Part shown: piece after piece, positions 53,245 to 62,826 of the stretch | Layout: each line of letters starts with the position of its first letter | Numbering within the stretch: the first letter of the stretch is position 1 | From: Candidatus Obscuribacter sp. | GTDB taxonomy: Bacteria > Cyanobacteriota > Vampirovibrionia > Obscuribacterales > Obscuribacteraceae | Assembly (NCBI GenBank): GCA_016712465.1 | Contig: JADJQZ010000001.1 | Location: forward strand, 1,302,001 to 1,366,000 | Direction: 5' to 3' | DNA length: 64,000 bases | The notes under the pieces: generated by a model | Told to the model about the DNA's origin: nothing | Databases searched by the model: none | The model's input: the letters and a program-made list of their open reading frames with translations, nothing else | Translations under genes and position numbers: made by a program

Positions 53245-54744
53245 ATGTGTGGGATAGTGGCAATCTCTGGAAGCACATGTGCTTCGTCGGAAGTGCTCCT
53301 GGGACTGATGAACCTGCAACATCGCGGACAGGACGGGGCCGGTATCCTCTCCCTGGATGAAGCCACGGAAACGGGCGGTAAAGCCCTGCATTTTTCTCTC
53401 AGCAAGCAGGCCGGTCTGGTGTCTCTTGGAGAACTGGAAGAATCGGTCCGTCACAAGAAGAACAGTTATGCTCTCGGTCATACCCGCTATGCCACCGTGG
53501 GTGGTGACGGGGTGGAGATGCTGCAGCCCTTTCTGATTGAGAAGTTCGGCATTGGTCTCGCTCACAACGGCAATATTGTCAACTTTCTCGATATGGAAGA
53601 CGAACTGGCCAGGGACTCGGCTTTGAGGCTTTCCTCCGGTCGCTGGGTTCTCTCCGATTCCTTCATGCTCCTGGCACAACTGGCAAGAACTTTAAGATGG
53701 CGCGACTGGAATAGTAGCGCCATTTTTGATGCAGTGCGCTCGGTTATGCGCAAGGCTTCCGGCAGTTACAGTGTCGTATCGATTCTGGAGAACGGCACCA
53801 TCTTCGGGTTTCGCGACCCCCACGGTATCAGACCCTTGTTCTACGGCAAGCGTACCGGCCCGGAGCGTACTGAGTACGGCGTGGCCAGTGAGCCGGTGGC
53901 CCTCTCCTACCTGGGCTTTAAAGAAGTCGTGGAGGTGAAAGCGGGGGAAGCCTTTGTCATCAGTCCCGATGGAAAATTTGAGTCGGCCCTGATTGGTTCC
54001 GGTAAAGAGTACGCTCCATGCATGTTCGAATGGGTCTATTTCTCCCGGGTGGAGTCGGAGTTTGGCGGTAAGTCGGTTTATGATGCTCGATTTGCCCTCG
54101 GCGTCGAACTTGGTAAGACCGTGAAAGCCATGGGGCTTGAAGCTGATGTGGTTGTGCCGGTGCCTGAGACCAGCAGAGTTTCGGCTATTGCTCTGGCTGA
54201 ATATCTTTCTTTGCCTTTCCGGGAAATTCTGGTGAAGAACCGCTACGTCAATCGTACTTTCATTTTAGACAACCAGACCAGCCGGGAAGAGGCGATTCGC
54301 CGGAAACTCTTCCCCATAGCCAGTGAGCTGCAGGGCAAACGTTGCCTGATTGTGGATGACAGCATTGTGCGCGGCAATACCGCCCGGCAGATCACCAAGT
54401 TGGTGCGCGACTCCGGAGCCACTGACGTGACTTTGCTTTCAGCCTGTCCTTCCATCAAGCATCCTTGTTTCTATGGCATCGATTTTCCCGACAAAAACGA
54501 ATTGCTTGCCGGGCATCTGAACGAAGAAGAAGTGAGGCAGGAACTGGGTGCAGACCGGGTTATTTTTCAGAGCCTGGAGGGCCTCACTAATGCCCTCGGT
54601 TCCCAGAAGCTTTGCACCGGCTGTTTGACCGGCCAGTATCCCACCGACGTTACCATTGCCGGGCGCTTTGCGGCCAAGCGCAAGGTGGACAGAGAAGCCA
54701 AACCGGAAGTAGAAAAAGCGGTAGTTTCGAGGAAGAGCAAATGA
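53245..54744 (+). CDS. purF: Amidophosphoribosyltransferase
   Basis: 499 residues from ATG at 53245 (GGGAG upstream); the frame continues upstream but MCGIVAISG is the true N-terminus, as the Cys2 becomes the N-terminal glutaminase nucleophile. It makes phosphoribosylamine from PRPP and glutamine, the first committed purine step. The PRPP motif is CLIVDDSIVRGNTARQI. First gene of the purine operon. Its stop overlaps purC's start. Confidence 0.96.
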   Translation: MCGIVAISGSTCASSEVLLGLMNLQHRGQDGAGILSLDEATETGGKALHFSLSKQAGLVSLGELEESVRHKKNSYALGHTRYATVGGDGVEMLQPFLIEKFGIGLAHNGNIVNFLDMEDELARDSALRLSSGRWVLSDSFMLLAQLARTLRWRDWNSSAIFDAVRSVMRKASGSYSVVSILENGTIFGFRDPHGIRPLFYGKRTGPERTEYGVASEPVALSYLGFKEVVEVKAGEAFVISPDGKFESALIGSGKEYAPCMFEWVYFSRVESEFGGKSVYDARFALGVELGKTVKAMGLEADVVVPVPETSRVSAIALAEYLSLPFREILVKNRYVNRTFILDNQTSREEAIRRKLFPIASELQGKRCLIVDDSIVRGNTARQITKLVRDSGATDVTLLSACPSIKHPCFYGIDFPDKNELLAGHLNEEEVRQELGADRVIFQSLEGLTNALGSQKLCTGCLTGQYPTDVTIAGRFAAKRKVDREAKPEVEKAVVSRKSK

Positions 54745-56006
54745 CCGAAGTCATCTCCGATGTGGATAGCAAAACCATGACCCCCACTCTTGTTTACCAG
54801 GGTTCAGTCAAGGATGTCTATGAGCTTGGTTCTGAGGAATTACTCTTCCACTTCTCCGATGACTTTTCCGTCTTCGATTGGGGCAAAATGCCCGACCGGA
54901 TTACCGGTAAAGGTAGAGCTCTCACCCTGTTTGCGGCCGGCTTTTTCGAAAAGATGACCGGCGCTTCTTTCTGGCAGGAATTGCCGAATTCCAAGCATCT
55001 GCAGCAGTTTGACCGGGAATACTTGCAGACTATCTTCAGCGCCTTAGAACCTTCAGAGACACTGGCTAATCATTACCGTGGTCTTTATAGTCGGGGCAAG
55101 ACATTCAAGCTGTCGGCGCCGGCCCTTGCCGACCAGGACCAATCCCAGGAATTATATCTACAGGTGGCCCGTGCGCGGGTGGACCGACCGGAAGTTCGCA
55201 AGATCGGGCAGTCTCTGGTTTACTTCTACGACGACGCCGCCAGGGGCGAAGGTCTCAGTTTTATCCCCCTGGAAGTGGTTTTTCGCTTTGCCGCCCCGGC
55301 TGGAAGTTCGCTTCTTTCCAGACTGGAAAAAGATCCAAACTATGCCTATGTGCTTGGACTGGAGCCTGATGCCGTCAAGGTTGGGGCTCTTTTCCCTCAT
55401 CCGGTGATTGAGTTCTTCACCAAGCTGGAGCCCTCCGATCGCCTGCTTTCTTATCAGGAAGCCGCTGCCATAGCCGGTTTGAGCCCGGCGGAATTCGAGC
55501 GGCTCTACCAGACCGCTCATCTTTGTGCCCTGGCAATTTTCCATGTTTTCGCCGAGCAGGGCATCACTTTACTGGACGGCAAAGTGGAAGCCGCTGTCGA
55601 GCGCAGGCTAAGCGGCAAAGGCGAGATGACCAGCCGCATCGTTCTGGCTGACAGTATCGGGCCTGATGAATTGCGCCTCGATTACAAAGGCATCCAACTT
55701 TCAAAAGAAGTTTTGCGCCGCTATTACCGTAAGACCGCCTGGTATCGGGAAATCGAAAGCAGTAAGGCGGAAGCTGCCAAAAGACCATCTGTGAAGTGGC
55801 AGGATATTTGCCGCCATGAAAAAGGCAGCGCGCCGCCGCCTCTGCCGCCCGCCTTGAAAGAGTGCATCGCTAATATGTATCTGGCCCTTGCCGCCACCAT
55901 GGTGGGCGGACCCCTGGCCGAAAAGATCTGTCCCCTGTCTCTGCCTGCAGTTGCAGAGCAGTTGGCGAAGGAAATTGATCTTGCAGAAAAGGAAGGCAAG
56001 CCGTAA
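54741..56006 (+). CDS. purC: SAICAR synthetase, long form
   Basis: 421 residues from the ATG at 54741 (ATGA overlap with purF). It condenses CAIR with aspartate. The start VYQGSVKDVYEL is the family opening, and FSDDFSVFDWGKMPDRITGKG and FFTKLEPSDRLLSYQEA are conserved. Typical PurC is about 240 residues, so this copy has long insertions and a C-terminal extension of about 130 residues. Overall it belongs to a divergent long PurC branch. Confidence 0.88.
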   Translation: MTEVISDVDSKTMTPTLVYQGSVKDVYELGSEELLFHFSDDFSVFDWGKMPDRITGKGRALTLFAAGFFEKMTGASFWQELPNSKHLQQFDREYLQTIFSALEPSETLANHYRGLYSRGKTFKLSAPALADQDQSQELYLQVARARVDRPEVRKIGQSLVYFYDDAARGEGLSFIPLEVVFRFAAPAGSSLLSRLEKDPNYAYVLGLEPDAVKVGALFPHPVIEFFTKLEPSDRLLSYQEAAAIAGLSPAEFERLYQTAHLCALAIFHVFAEQGITLLDGKVEAAVERRLSGKGEMTSRIVLADSIGPDELRLDYKGIQLSKEVLRRYYRKTAWYREIESSKAEAAKRPSVKWQDICRHEKGSAPPPLPPALKECIANMYLALAATMVGGPLAEKICPLSLPAVAEQLAKEIDLAEKEGKP

Positions 56007-57353
56007 ATGGTGGACACGAAAGAGCAGTTGCAGGAATTGGTGCTGGTGGTAGGCGGCGGCGGCCGGGAGCATGCCCTGGCCTGGAAACTGGCCCGCAGCC
56101 CCCGCGTCAAGCATGTTTTTGTCAGTCCCGGTAATGCCGGAACGGCGGCTGGTAAGGCTGTCGGCCCCGAAGCCTGTCCTATCGAAAATGTTGCTCTCAA
56201 GACTCATGAAGAGATAGCTGCTTTTGCCGCCCGCGAAAAGATCTCGCTGGTGGTGGTGGGACCGGAAGTTTATCTTAAGGATGGGCTGGTCGATAGACTG
56301 AAAGAACAGGGCACCAGGGTTTTCGGACCCACTCGGGAAGAGTCGCGTCTGGAGTGGTCCAAGGCCCATGCCAAAGAACTTTTGGCTTCGCTTTCCATTC
56401 CCACGGCACGCTTTCTGGTGGCTGAAACCGGGGAAGAAGCGATCGCTCTCATTGAGAAGAATGACTTTGCCAGGGTGATCAAGCTCGACGGTCTGGCTGC
56501 CGGCAAGGGGGTCTATGTCACCGCCGGCCGTGAGGAGGCTGAAGAAGCCGTGCGGGAGCTAGCCGCCAGTCAGGGGCTTAGTCTGTGCGATCCCATGAAA
56601 TTGGTGCTGGAAGAAACCCTGGTAGGTGAGGAAGTCTCTCTCTTTTGTCTTGCCGACGGTAAGATGCTCTTCAGTCTGGCTGCCGGCCAGGATCATAAGC
56701 GACGCTTTGAGGGCGACCAGGGACCAAATACCGGTGGCATGGGTGCCTATACGCCGGTACCACTCTACGAAAAATTGCAAGCTTCCATTCAAGAACAAGT
56801 AGTTGCGCCCCTTTCAAAGGCATTGGCCAAGGGTACTTTCAGTTTTCAGGGGCTCTTATTCATCGGCTTGCTGATTGACAAGAATGGCACCGCCAATGTG
56901 TTGGAATTCAATGCCCGCTTCGGAGATCCGGAAACGGAAGCGATCATGCCGCTTTTGGAAAGTGACCTTTATGAGTTGCTGGAGGCTTGCGTAGAGGGAC
57001 GACTGACCGAGTGCAAGCCGCCTCGCTTCAAAGAGGGGGCCAGCGTCACCGTGGTGGCCGTCAATGAAGAATACCCGCGCAGCGGTTCTAAGGATGTACC
57101 TATCGAAATCGGCCCAATGCCTGAAGGCGTCGCCCTCTTTCACTGCGGTACGGCCTTGAAAGATGGTCATGTGGTGACCAACGGCGGCCGCATTCTGGCT
57201 CCGACTGCAGTAGCAGCCACGTTGGACGAGGCCAGGCAGCTTGCCCTGCAAGCCCTGGCCCCAGAAAGAATTAGTTTCAAGGGACTGGCCTTCAGGCGCG
57301 ATATAGCCTGCGTGGCAAAAGCGGCGGGGGAAAAAATTTGTCAATCGACATAG
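56007..57353 (+). CDS. purD: Phosphoribosylamine-glycine ligase
   Basis: 448 residues, right after purC's stop. It joins phosphoribosylamine and glycine using ATP. VLVVGGGGREHALAWKLA, the ATP-grasp region (VIKLDGLAAGKGVYVT, GDQGPNTGGMGAYTP) and EFNARFGDPETEAIMPLL are all present. Its 3' end overlaps purN by 16 bp. Confidence 0.96.
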   Translation: MVDTKEQLQELVLVVGGGGREHALAWKLARSPRVKHVFVSPGNAGTAAGKAVGPEACPIENVALKTHEEIAAFAAREKISLVVVGPEVYLKDGLVDRLKEQGTRVFGPTREESRLEWSKAHAKELLASLSIPTARFLVAETGEEAIALIEKNDFARVIKLDGLAAGKGVYVTAGREEAEEAVRELAASQGLSLCDPMKLVLEETLVGEEVSLFCLADGKMLFSLAAGQDHKRRFEGDQGPNTGGMGAYTPVPLYEKLQASIQEQVVAPLSKALAKGTFSFQGLLFIGLLIDKNGTANVLEFNARFGDPETEAIMPLLESDLYELLEACVEGRLTECKPPRFKEGASVTVVAVNEEYPRSGSKDVPIEIGPMPEGVALFHCGTALKDGHVVTNGGRILAPTAVAATLDEARQLALQALAPERISFKGLAFRRDIACVAKAAGEKICQST

Positions 57354-57994
57354 TGCTTCTCGCCTCCGGGCGCGGCTCCAATGTGGAGGCCATTGCCGAC
57401 AGTATACTGGCCGGGCGATTGGATGCGCGCATTGGCTGTGTGATCAGCAATAATGCCGATGCCGGTGTGCTGGATGTAGCCCGGCGTAAAGGTCTGACTG
57501 CCCATGTGCTTCCTTCCCAGGGCTTGAAAAAGGCTGAACATGAAGAAGCGCTTCTGGCGCTTCTTGCGGAGCATAATTATGCCCCCGACTTCGTCGTCCT
57601 GTGTGGTTATATGCGCATATTGACCGGACGCTTCCTGCGGGCCTTCCTTTCTCCCGCCGGGTTCTTTCGCGTCATCAATATTCATCCTTCCCTGCTACCT
57701 AGTTTTCCCGGCGCCACCGCTTATGCCGATGCTTACAAGGCCGGCGTCGCCGTATCGGGCATCACCGTGCATCTGGTTGATGAGCAAGTTGATCACGGAC
57801 CGATCTTGGCGCAAGTGTCTTTCCCTCGCCATGAAAGCGACAGCTTCGAGGACTTTTCCTTGCGCGGCTTAGCGCTTGAACACAAGCTTTTGCCGGAAGT
57901 GCTGGCACGCATTGAGCGGCAGGGAGGCATAGACCTCTCCCGCTTGCCTTTTGATATGGAAGAACTGCTCGCCCAGTGCGGAGGAAAGCAATGA
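57338..57994 (+). CDS. purN: Phosphoribosylglycinamide formyltransferase
   Basis: 218 residues from TTG, with GGGGG upstream and overlapping purD. It formylates GAR using 10-formyl-tetrahydrofolate. ASGRGSNVEAI binds phosphate. INIHPSLLPSFPGATAY supplies catalytic Asn/His, and HLVDEQVDHGPIL the Asp. Its stop overlaps purL's ATG. Confidence 0.95.
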   Translation: MSIDIVLLASGRGSNVEAIADSILAGRLDARIGCVISNNADAGVLDVARRKGLTAHVLPSQGLKKAEHEEALLALLAEHNYAPDFVVLCGYMRILTGRFLRAFLSPAGFFRVINIHPSLLPSFPGATAYADAYKAGVAVSGITVHLVDEQVDHGPILAQVSFPRHESDSFEDFSLRGLALEHKLLPEVLARIERQGGIDLSRLPFDMEELLAQCGGKQ

Positions 57995-60984
57995 ATTTGA
58001 AAGCCAGGGAATTAGAGAGCAAAGACGACAAAGCCGGGCAAGACCCAACTCTGAAGCAATTTGCGGCCCTGGTGTTACCCTCGCATGGTGGTTCTTCTAC
58101 GTCTTCCAGGCTTGCCTGTCCTCTCTACTGGTTCGCCCTGGAAAAGCCCAGTAGCGAAGTTGAAGCCAGACTGGAGAAAATGTCCGGAGAGTTGCTCTGC
58201 GATTCGGTAGACGAAGTCTTTTGTTTCGCACCACTGGATAAGGTATCTGACTTTGCCGGTCATATTGATGGCGGCTTTAAGTTCGCCGCCGTGCGCCAGC
58301 TCAAGAGCGGTGTTACCGACAATACTGCCAATTCAGTCGCACAAGCCCTGGCCATTATGGGGCTGGGAGTGGAAGTGCAAGTTTCCGCCGGCACTTTGTT
58401 CTTGAGTGTGGATTCCCTGGAAAATGTCGCCCACAACAGCCTCACCGAGAAGGTGAAACACTTTCAATTGGGCGGCCAAATGGCCCTGCCTCCTATTCCG
58501 GAGCGGCGTCATAGTGTTTGCGGCGGCTATGAAGTGGTGGACATCAATCTTGCCGATCAGGAGCTGGTTGATCTCAGTAAGGAACGGTTGCTTTCCCTCA
58601 ATCTCGAGGAGATGCAGACCGTCAAGGGCTACTTTGCCGACCAGGCTTTTCAAAACGAACGTAAGCACCATGGCTTGCCTTCCTCGCCAACCGATGTGGA
58701 ATTGGAGATAATTGCCCAGACCTGGTCTGAACATTGCAAGCATAAAATCTTCAACGCCACCATTGAGCATATTGATGAAAACGGCCGCACCGAAATCATC
58801 AAGAGTCTCTACAAGAGTTATATCAAGGCTGCCACTGAAAAGCTCAAGAGCGAGCGTCCCGACTTGCTCTCGGTCTTTGAAGACAATGCCGGCGTGGTGG
58901 CCTTCGATGAAGAGTATGCGGTCTGCTTTAAAGTGGAGACCCATAACTCACCCTCTGCGCTTGAGCCATATGGCGGCGCCCTCACCGGTATTCTGGGGGT
59001 TAATCGCGATATCCTCGGCACCGGCCTTGGTGCCAAACCCATCTTCAATACTGATGTCTTCTGCTTGCCTCACCCGGATTCTCCCTTTGTGGCCGGTCTT
59101 AAGCACGATAAACTTTTGAGCGCTAAGGAAATAGTCTGCGGTGTGCGCAAAGGAGTGCAGGACGGCGGCAACAAGAGCGGTATTCCTACCGTCAATGGAG
59201 CGGTCTTCTTCGACGATTCCTACCGGGCCAAGCCGCTGGTCTACTGCGGCACGGGCGGTCTCTTGCCCCTGGAAGCGGCAGGGCGAGACGCCGTCAAAAA
59301 GCATACGGCTAAAGGAGACTATATTGTCATGGCCGGCGGCAGGGTCGGTCGTGACGGGGTGCACGGCGCTACCTTCTCTTCCCTTGCTCTCGACGATAAT
59401 ACCGGTTCCGATGTGGTGCAGATAGGTGATCCCTTCACCCAGAAGCGTCTGCTTGACTTTGTGCTACAGGCCCGCGACGGCGGTCTTGTTACGGGTCTTA
59501 CCGACAACGGCGCCGGCGGGTTGTCCTCATCCGTCGGTGAAATGGCCAGTATCACAGGTGGTGCGCTGCTGGAGATTGATTCCGTTCCCCTCAAGTATCC
59601 GGGGCTCTTCGACTGGCAAATCGTGGTTTCCGAGTCGCAAGAGCGTATGACGTTCTCCACCGACAAACCCGACGAGCTATTGGCTCTGGCCGCCAAGCTG
59701 GATGTGGAAGCTACCGTGGTGGGGCGCTTCACCGATGACGGCTACTTCCGGGTGGTGCGGGGCGGTGCTACCGTGGCCCTTCTCAATCTGGATTTCCTCC
59801 ATGGCGGTGCGCCCGGTCTCAAACTGAAGTCGCGCTGGCAGCCGCCGGCCATCAATGCCGCTAAGCCCGAAGTGGCCGCTAGCGGTCGGCAACTCCTCTC
59901 CTTACTGGCCAATGCCAATATTTGCAGCCGCGAGCCTGTTATTCGGCAGTACGACCATGAAGTGCAGGGCGGTAGCGTGATCAAGCCTCTTATGGGCCCC
60001 CGACAGATTTCTCCCTGTGATGCCGGTGTGCTCTTGCCACGCCCGTCCGAGAAAAAGGGCATAGCCGTGGCTTGCGGTATGGCACCCCGTATGTCTACAT
60101 ACGATCCGGCCTTGATGGCCAAAATGAGCGTAGACGAAGCGGTGCGGTCGGTGGTCTCGGTGGGCGCCGATCCCGATACGATTTCTCTGCTCGATAACTT
60201 CTGCTGGCCTGATCCGGTGGAGTCTCCGCGTAATCCTGATGCCCAGACGAAGATGGCTCAGCTGGTGCTCTCGGTTAAAGCTCTGCACGACATCTGCCTC
60301 ACATACAAGAGCCCGCTTATCTCCGGCAAAGACAGCATGAAGAATGACTTCGATGATGGACGTTTGCGTCTTTCCGTCCTGCCCACCTTGCTGGTCTCCT
60401 CCCTGGCCATGGTGCCCGATGCCGGTCTGGCCGTCTCCTCCGATTTCAAACAAGCCGGAGATCTGGTCTATCTACTCAGTGCCGGTACACCTTCCCTCCT
60501 GGCCAGCCAGCTTGTACCCGCAGCCTCTGCTTTTGACTTACCCTGCTTCGATGAGCATCTGGCCATAAGTCTCTACCGTCGTCTTTATCAAGCGATTTCC
60601 CAAAGGTTGGTGCGCTCCTGCCATGATGTATCGGACGGCGGACTGGCTGTTTGTCTGGCAGAATCAGCCATGGGTGGCAATCTGGGTCTGAAGGCGGAAC
60701 TTAATGCTAATCTGTTTGCCCATCTGACGCCTGAATGCGACGATGCCACGCTGCTCTTCGGTGAAGGACCGGGCATGATTGTGGCCTCGGTGGCCAAAGA
60801 AAATCAAAAGCAATTCGAGGAAGGCTTCGCCGGTCTTGCCGGCCTCAATCTAATCGGCTCGGTGCTGGAAACCGCTTCCGGCTTTACTCTAAAATTCGGA
60901 CAGTCCGGGGAAACCATTAAATTGGAGCTTTCGTCCATGCTTGAGGCTTTTCAGTCGGCCCTGCCCTTTGAGGAGGACAATTAA
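57991..60984 (+). CDS. purL: FGAM synthase with fused PurS-like N-terminus (PurSL)
   Basis: 997 residues from the ATG at 57991 (GGAGGAAA upstream, ATGA overlap with purN). It makes FGAM from FGAR. Residues ~90-165 (FAAVRQLKSGVTDNTANSVA...) resemble PurS, and the preceding ~60 residues may be a second copy. Then comes a standard PurL: QTWSEHCKHKIF, KVETHNSPSALEPYGGA, GGRVGRDGVHGATFSS and ISGKDSMKND. There is no C-terminal glutaminase; that is the separate purQ. The length, between small PurL (~740) and large PurL (~1300), fits a PurS-PurL fusion. Confidence 0.92.
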   Translation: MNLKARELESKDDKAGQDPTLKQFAALVLPSHGGSSTSSRLACPLYWFALEKPSSEVEARLEKMSGELLCDSVDEVFCFAPLDKVSDFAGHIDGGFKFAAVRQLKSGVTDNTANSVAQALAIMGLGVEVQVSAGTLFLSVDSLENVAHNSLTEKVKHFQLGGQMALPPIPERRHSVCGGYEVVDINLADQELVDLSKERLLSLNLEEMQTVKGYFADQAFQNERKHHGLPSSPTDVELEIIAQTWSEHCKHKIFNATIEHIDENGRTEIIKSLYKSYIKAATEKLKSERPDLLSVFEDNAGVVAFDEEYAVCFKVETHNSPSALEPYGGALTGILGVNRDILGTGLGAKPIFNTDVFCLPHPDSPFVAGLKHDKLLSAKEIVCGVRKGVQDGGNKSGIPTVNGAVFFDDSYRAKPLVYCGTGGLLPLEAAGRDAVKKHTAKGDYIVMAGGRVGRDGVHGATFSSLALDDNTGSDVVQIGDPFTQKRLLDFVLQARDGGLVTGLTDNGAGGLSSSVGEMASITGGALLEIDSVPLKYPGLFDWQIVVSESQERMTFSTDKPDELLALAAKLDVEATVVGRFTDDGYFRVVRGGATVALLNLDFLHGGAPGLKLKSRWQPPAINAAKPEVAASGRQLLSLLANANICSREPVIRQYDHEVQGGSVIKPLMGPRQISPCDAGVLLPRPSEKKGIAVACGMAPRMSTYDPALMAKMSVDEAVRSVVSVGADPDTISLLDNFCWPDPVESPRNPDAQTKMAQLVLSVKALHDICLTYKSPLISGKDSMKNDFDDGRLRLSVLPTLLVSSLAMVPDAGLAVSSDFKQAGDLVYLLSAGTPSLLASQLVPAASAFDLPCFDEHLAISLYRRLYQAISQRLVRSCHDVSDGGLAVCLAESAMGGNLGLKAELNANLFAHLTPECDDATLLFGEGPGMIVASVAKENQKQFEEGFAGLAGLNLIGSVLETASGFTLKFGQSGETIKLELSSMLEAFQSALPFEEDN

Positions 60985-61733
60985 TGACTAAACCAGATGC
61001 TCTGGTCTTGCGCGGCGATGGTATCAACTGCGAAGAAGAAACCGTTTATGCCCTCAAGTTGTCGCAGTTCAATCCGGTGAGGGTCACCTGTCTGGATTTG
61101 AAAGAGCAGCCGACTCTATTGAAGAGAGCCCAGGTAATTGTCTTTCCCGGTGGGTTTTCTTTCGGCGATGAAGTGAGAAGCGGCAAAGTGCTGGCTGTTA
61201 AGTTGCGGGCCTATTTGCAAGAAGCCCTGCAAGAGTACACCAGTGCCGGGCGGCTCATGCTTGGTATCTGCAACGGCTTTCAGGTGCTGGTGCAACTGGG
61301 CATTCTTCCCAGTGGCCGGCTTTTGCTGACTGACGGCGAGCGTCCGGTCACGCTTGCTCACAACAGCGGCGGCAAATTCCTGGATCGCTGGGTAAAACTT
61401 TCAGTCGCTCCGCAAGCAACCGGTTTCTTTGCCGGTATGGGCGGCAGCACTATCAGCCTGCCGGTGCGACACGGTGAAGGTCGGCTTGTCTTGCGCCAGG
61501 AAGAAGACGGCTCCAAAATTGCCGCTCTTTCTCCTTTGCGCTACGAAAGCGATATCAACGGTTCTTACGACCGAATCGCCGCCCTCGTATCAGACAAAGG
61601 CAACATACTTGGTCTGATGCCCCATCCGGAATGTTTTGTGCGCACCAGTCAGCACCCGCAGTGGACAAGTTTGCCGGAATGCGAACCTGATGGACTCAAG
61701 CTTTTTACCAATATGAGAGCAATGCTAAGTTAA
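60984..61733 (+). CDS. purQ: FGAM synthase glutaminase subunit
   Basis: 249 residues, with ATG overlapping purL's TAA by one base. It supplies ammonia from glutamine to PurL. Class I amidotransferase motifs: VFPGGFSFGDEVRSGK, LGICNGFQVLVQLG (nucleophile Cys), and GLMPHPECFV (His, Glu). Confidence 0.96.
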   Translation: MTKPDALVLRGDGINCEEETVYALKLSQFNPVRVTCLDLKEQPTLLKRAQVIVFPGGFSFGDEVRSGKVLAVKLRAYLQEALQEYTSAGRLMLGICNGFQVLVQLGILPSGRLLLTDGERPVTLAHNSGGKFLDRWVKLSVAPQATGFFAGMGGSTISLPVRHGEGRLVLRQEEDGSKIAALSPLRYESDINGSYDRIAALVSDKGNILGLMPHPECFVRTSQHPQWTSLPECEPDGLKLFTNMRAMLS

Positions 61734-61750
61734 CGGGAACGAGGGAGAAG

Positions 61751-62779
61751 ATGGTGTCGGAGCAAGAGACAAGCAGGGAAAAACCAAGGTCCTATCTTGA
61801 GTCGGGCGTAAATATCGCCCTTGCCGATCAATTCGTCGGGCACATAAAAAATCTCACCGGTCATACTGCTGCTGCCTCCGGCAAGCTTCTGCCCGGCGCC
61901 GGCGGTTATGCCGCCGTCTACAAGACCGATTCGGGTTTGAATGTAGCCTGCACCACCGACGGTGTGGGCTCTAAACTCTTGCTTTGCGAAGAGCTAGATT
62001 GTTTCGACACAATCGGCATCGACCTCGTAGCCATGTGCGCCAATGACATAATCTGTGTAGGGGCGGCTCCCGCTCTCTTCCTCGACTACTATGCCTGCGG
62101 CAGTCTCGACCTCAAGCGCAGCACCAGCCTGATTGAGGGTATTGTGGCCGGTTGCAAGCTGGCTGATATGCTTCTGGTTGGCGGTGAGACGGCGGAGATG
62201 CCCGACCTCTACCAGAGTAACCATTTTGACCTGGCCGGTTTTGCCGTAGGTTTTGTGGCCGAAGGCAAACTGCTCACCGGTGAGAGCCTCAAGGAGGGAG
62301 ACTTCTTGGTGGCTGTCTCTTCCAGCGGCTTGCACTCCAACGGCTTCTCTCTGGCCCGCAAACTTATACCGGAAGGCTCGCCATTGCGGGCTGAGCTTCT
62401 CACACCCACTGAAATTTATGTGAGACCCTTCCTGCAAGTGTTGAATGAGTTGGGCTCTGAACTGACCGGTGCTGCTAATATCACCGGCGGTGGCTGGACC
62501 AACTTGCTCAGACTCAATAAAGATTGCGGTTTTGCCCTGAAAGCCATGGAACTAAGCCCGGTCTTTGAAGAGCTTGCCAGGCATGTGGAGCCGGCAGAGC
62601 TTTACCGTACTTTCAATATGGGCATGGGCTTTGCCGTCATGGTCAGGAGTGCGGAATCGGCCCGTGCGGCCATCGATATTTTTGCCAGAGCCGGTTTTGC
62701 CGCTTCCGTACAGGGACAGGTGAAAAGCGGGCACGGAGTCGAGATAGACTGCGGAAAATCTACAATTTTTCTAGAGTGA
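61751..62779 (+). CDS. purM: AIR synthetase
   Basis: 342 residues. It closes FGAM to AIR. ATG is preceded by GGGAG. Motifs are SGVNIALADQFV, VACTTDGVGSKLLLCEE, DLVAMCANDIICVGAAPALFLDYYA, GGETAEMPDLY, and ITGGGWTNLLR. Confidence 0.96.
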   Translation: MVSEQETSREKPRSYLESGVNIALADQFVGHIKNLTGHTAAASGKLLPGAGGYAAVYKTDSGLNVACTTDGVGSKLLLCEELDCFDTIGIDLVAMCANDIICVGAAPALFLDYYACGSLDLKRSTSLIEGIVAGCKLADMLLVGGETAEMPDLYQSNHFDLAGFAVGFVAEGKLLTGESLKEGDFLVAVSSSGLHSNGFSLARKLIPEGSPLRAELLTPTEIYVRPFLQVLNELGSELTGAANITGGGWTNLLRLNKDCGFALKAMELSPVFEELARHVEPAELYRTFNMGMGFAVMVRSAESARAAIDIFARAGFAASVQGQVKSGHGVEIDCGKSTIFLE

Positions 62780-62826
62780 GTGTTGCAAAATTAGCTACCA
62801 GGAAAACTAGCTACCAGGGGGATGAA

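Noticed and set aside
54612..54740. Upstream start of purC inside purF
   Set aside because: The ATG at 54741 gives the standard coupled ATGA overlap; the extra residues are purF read in another frame.
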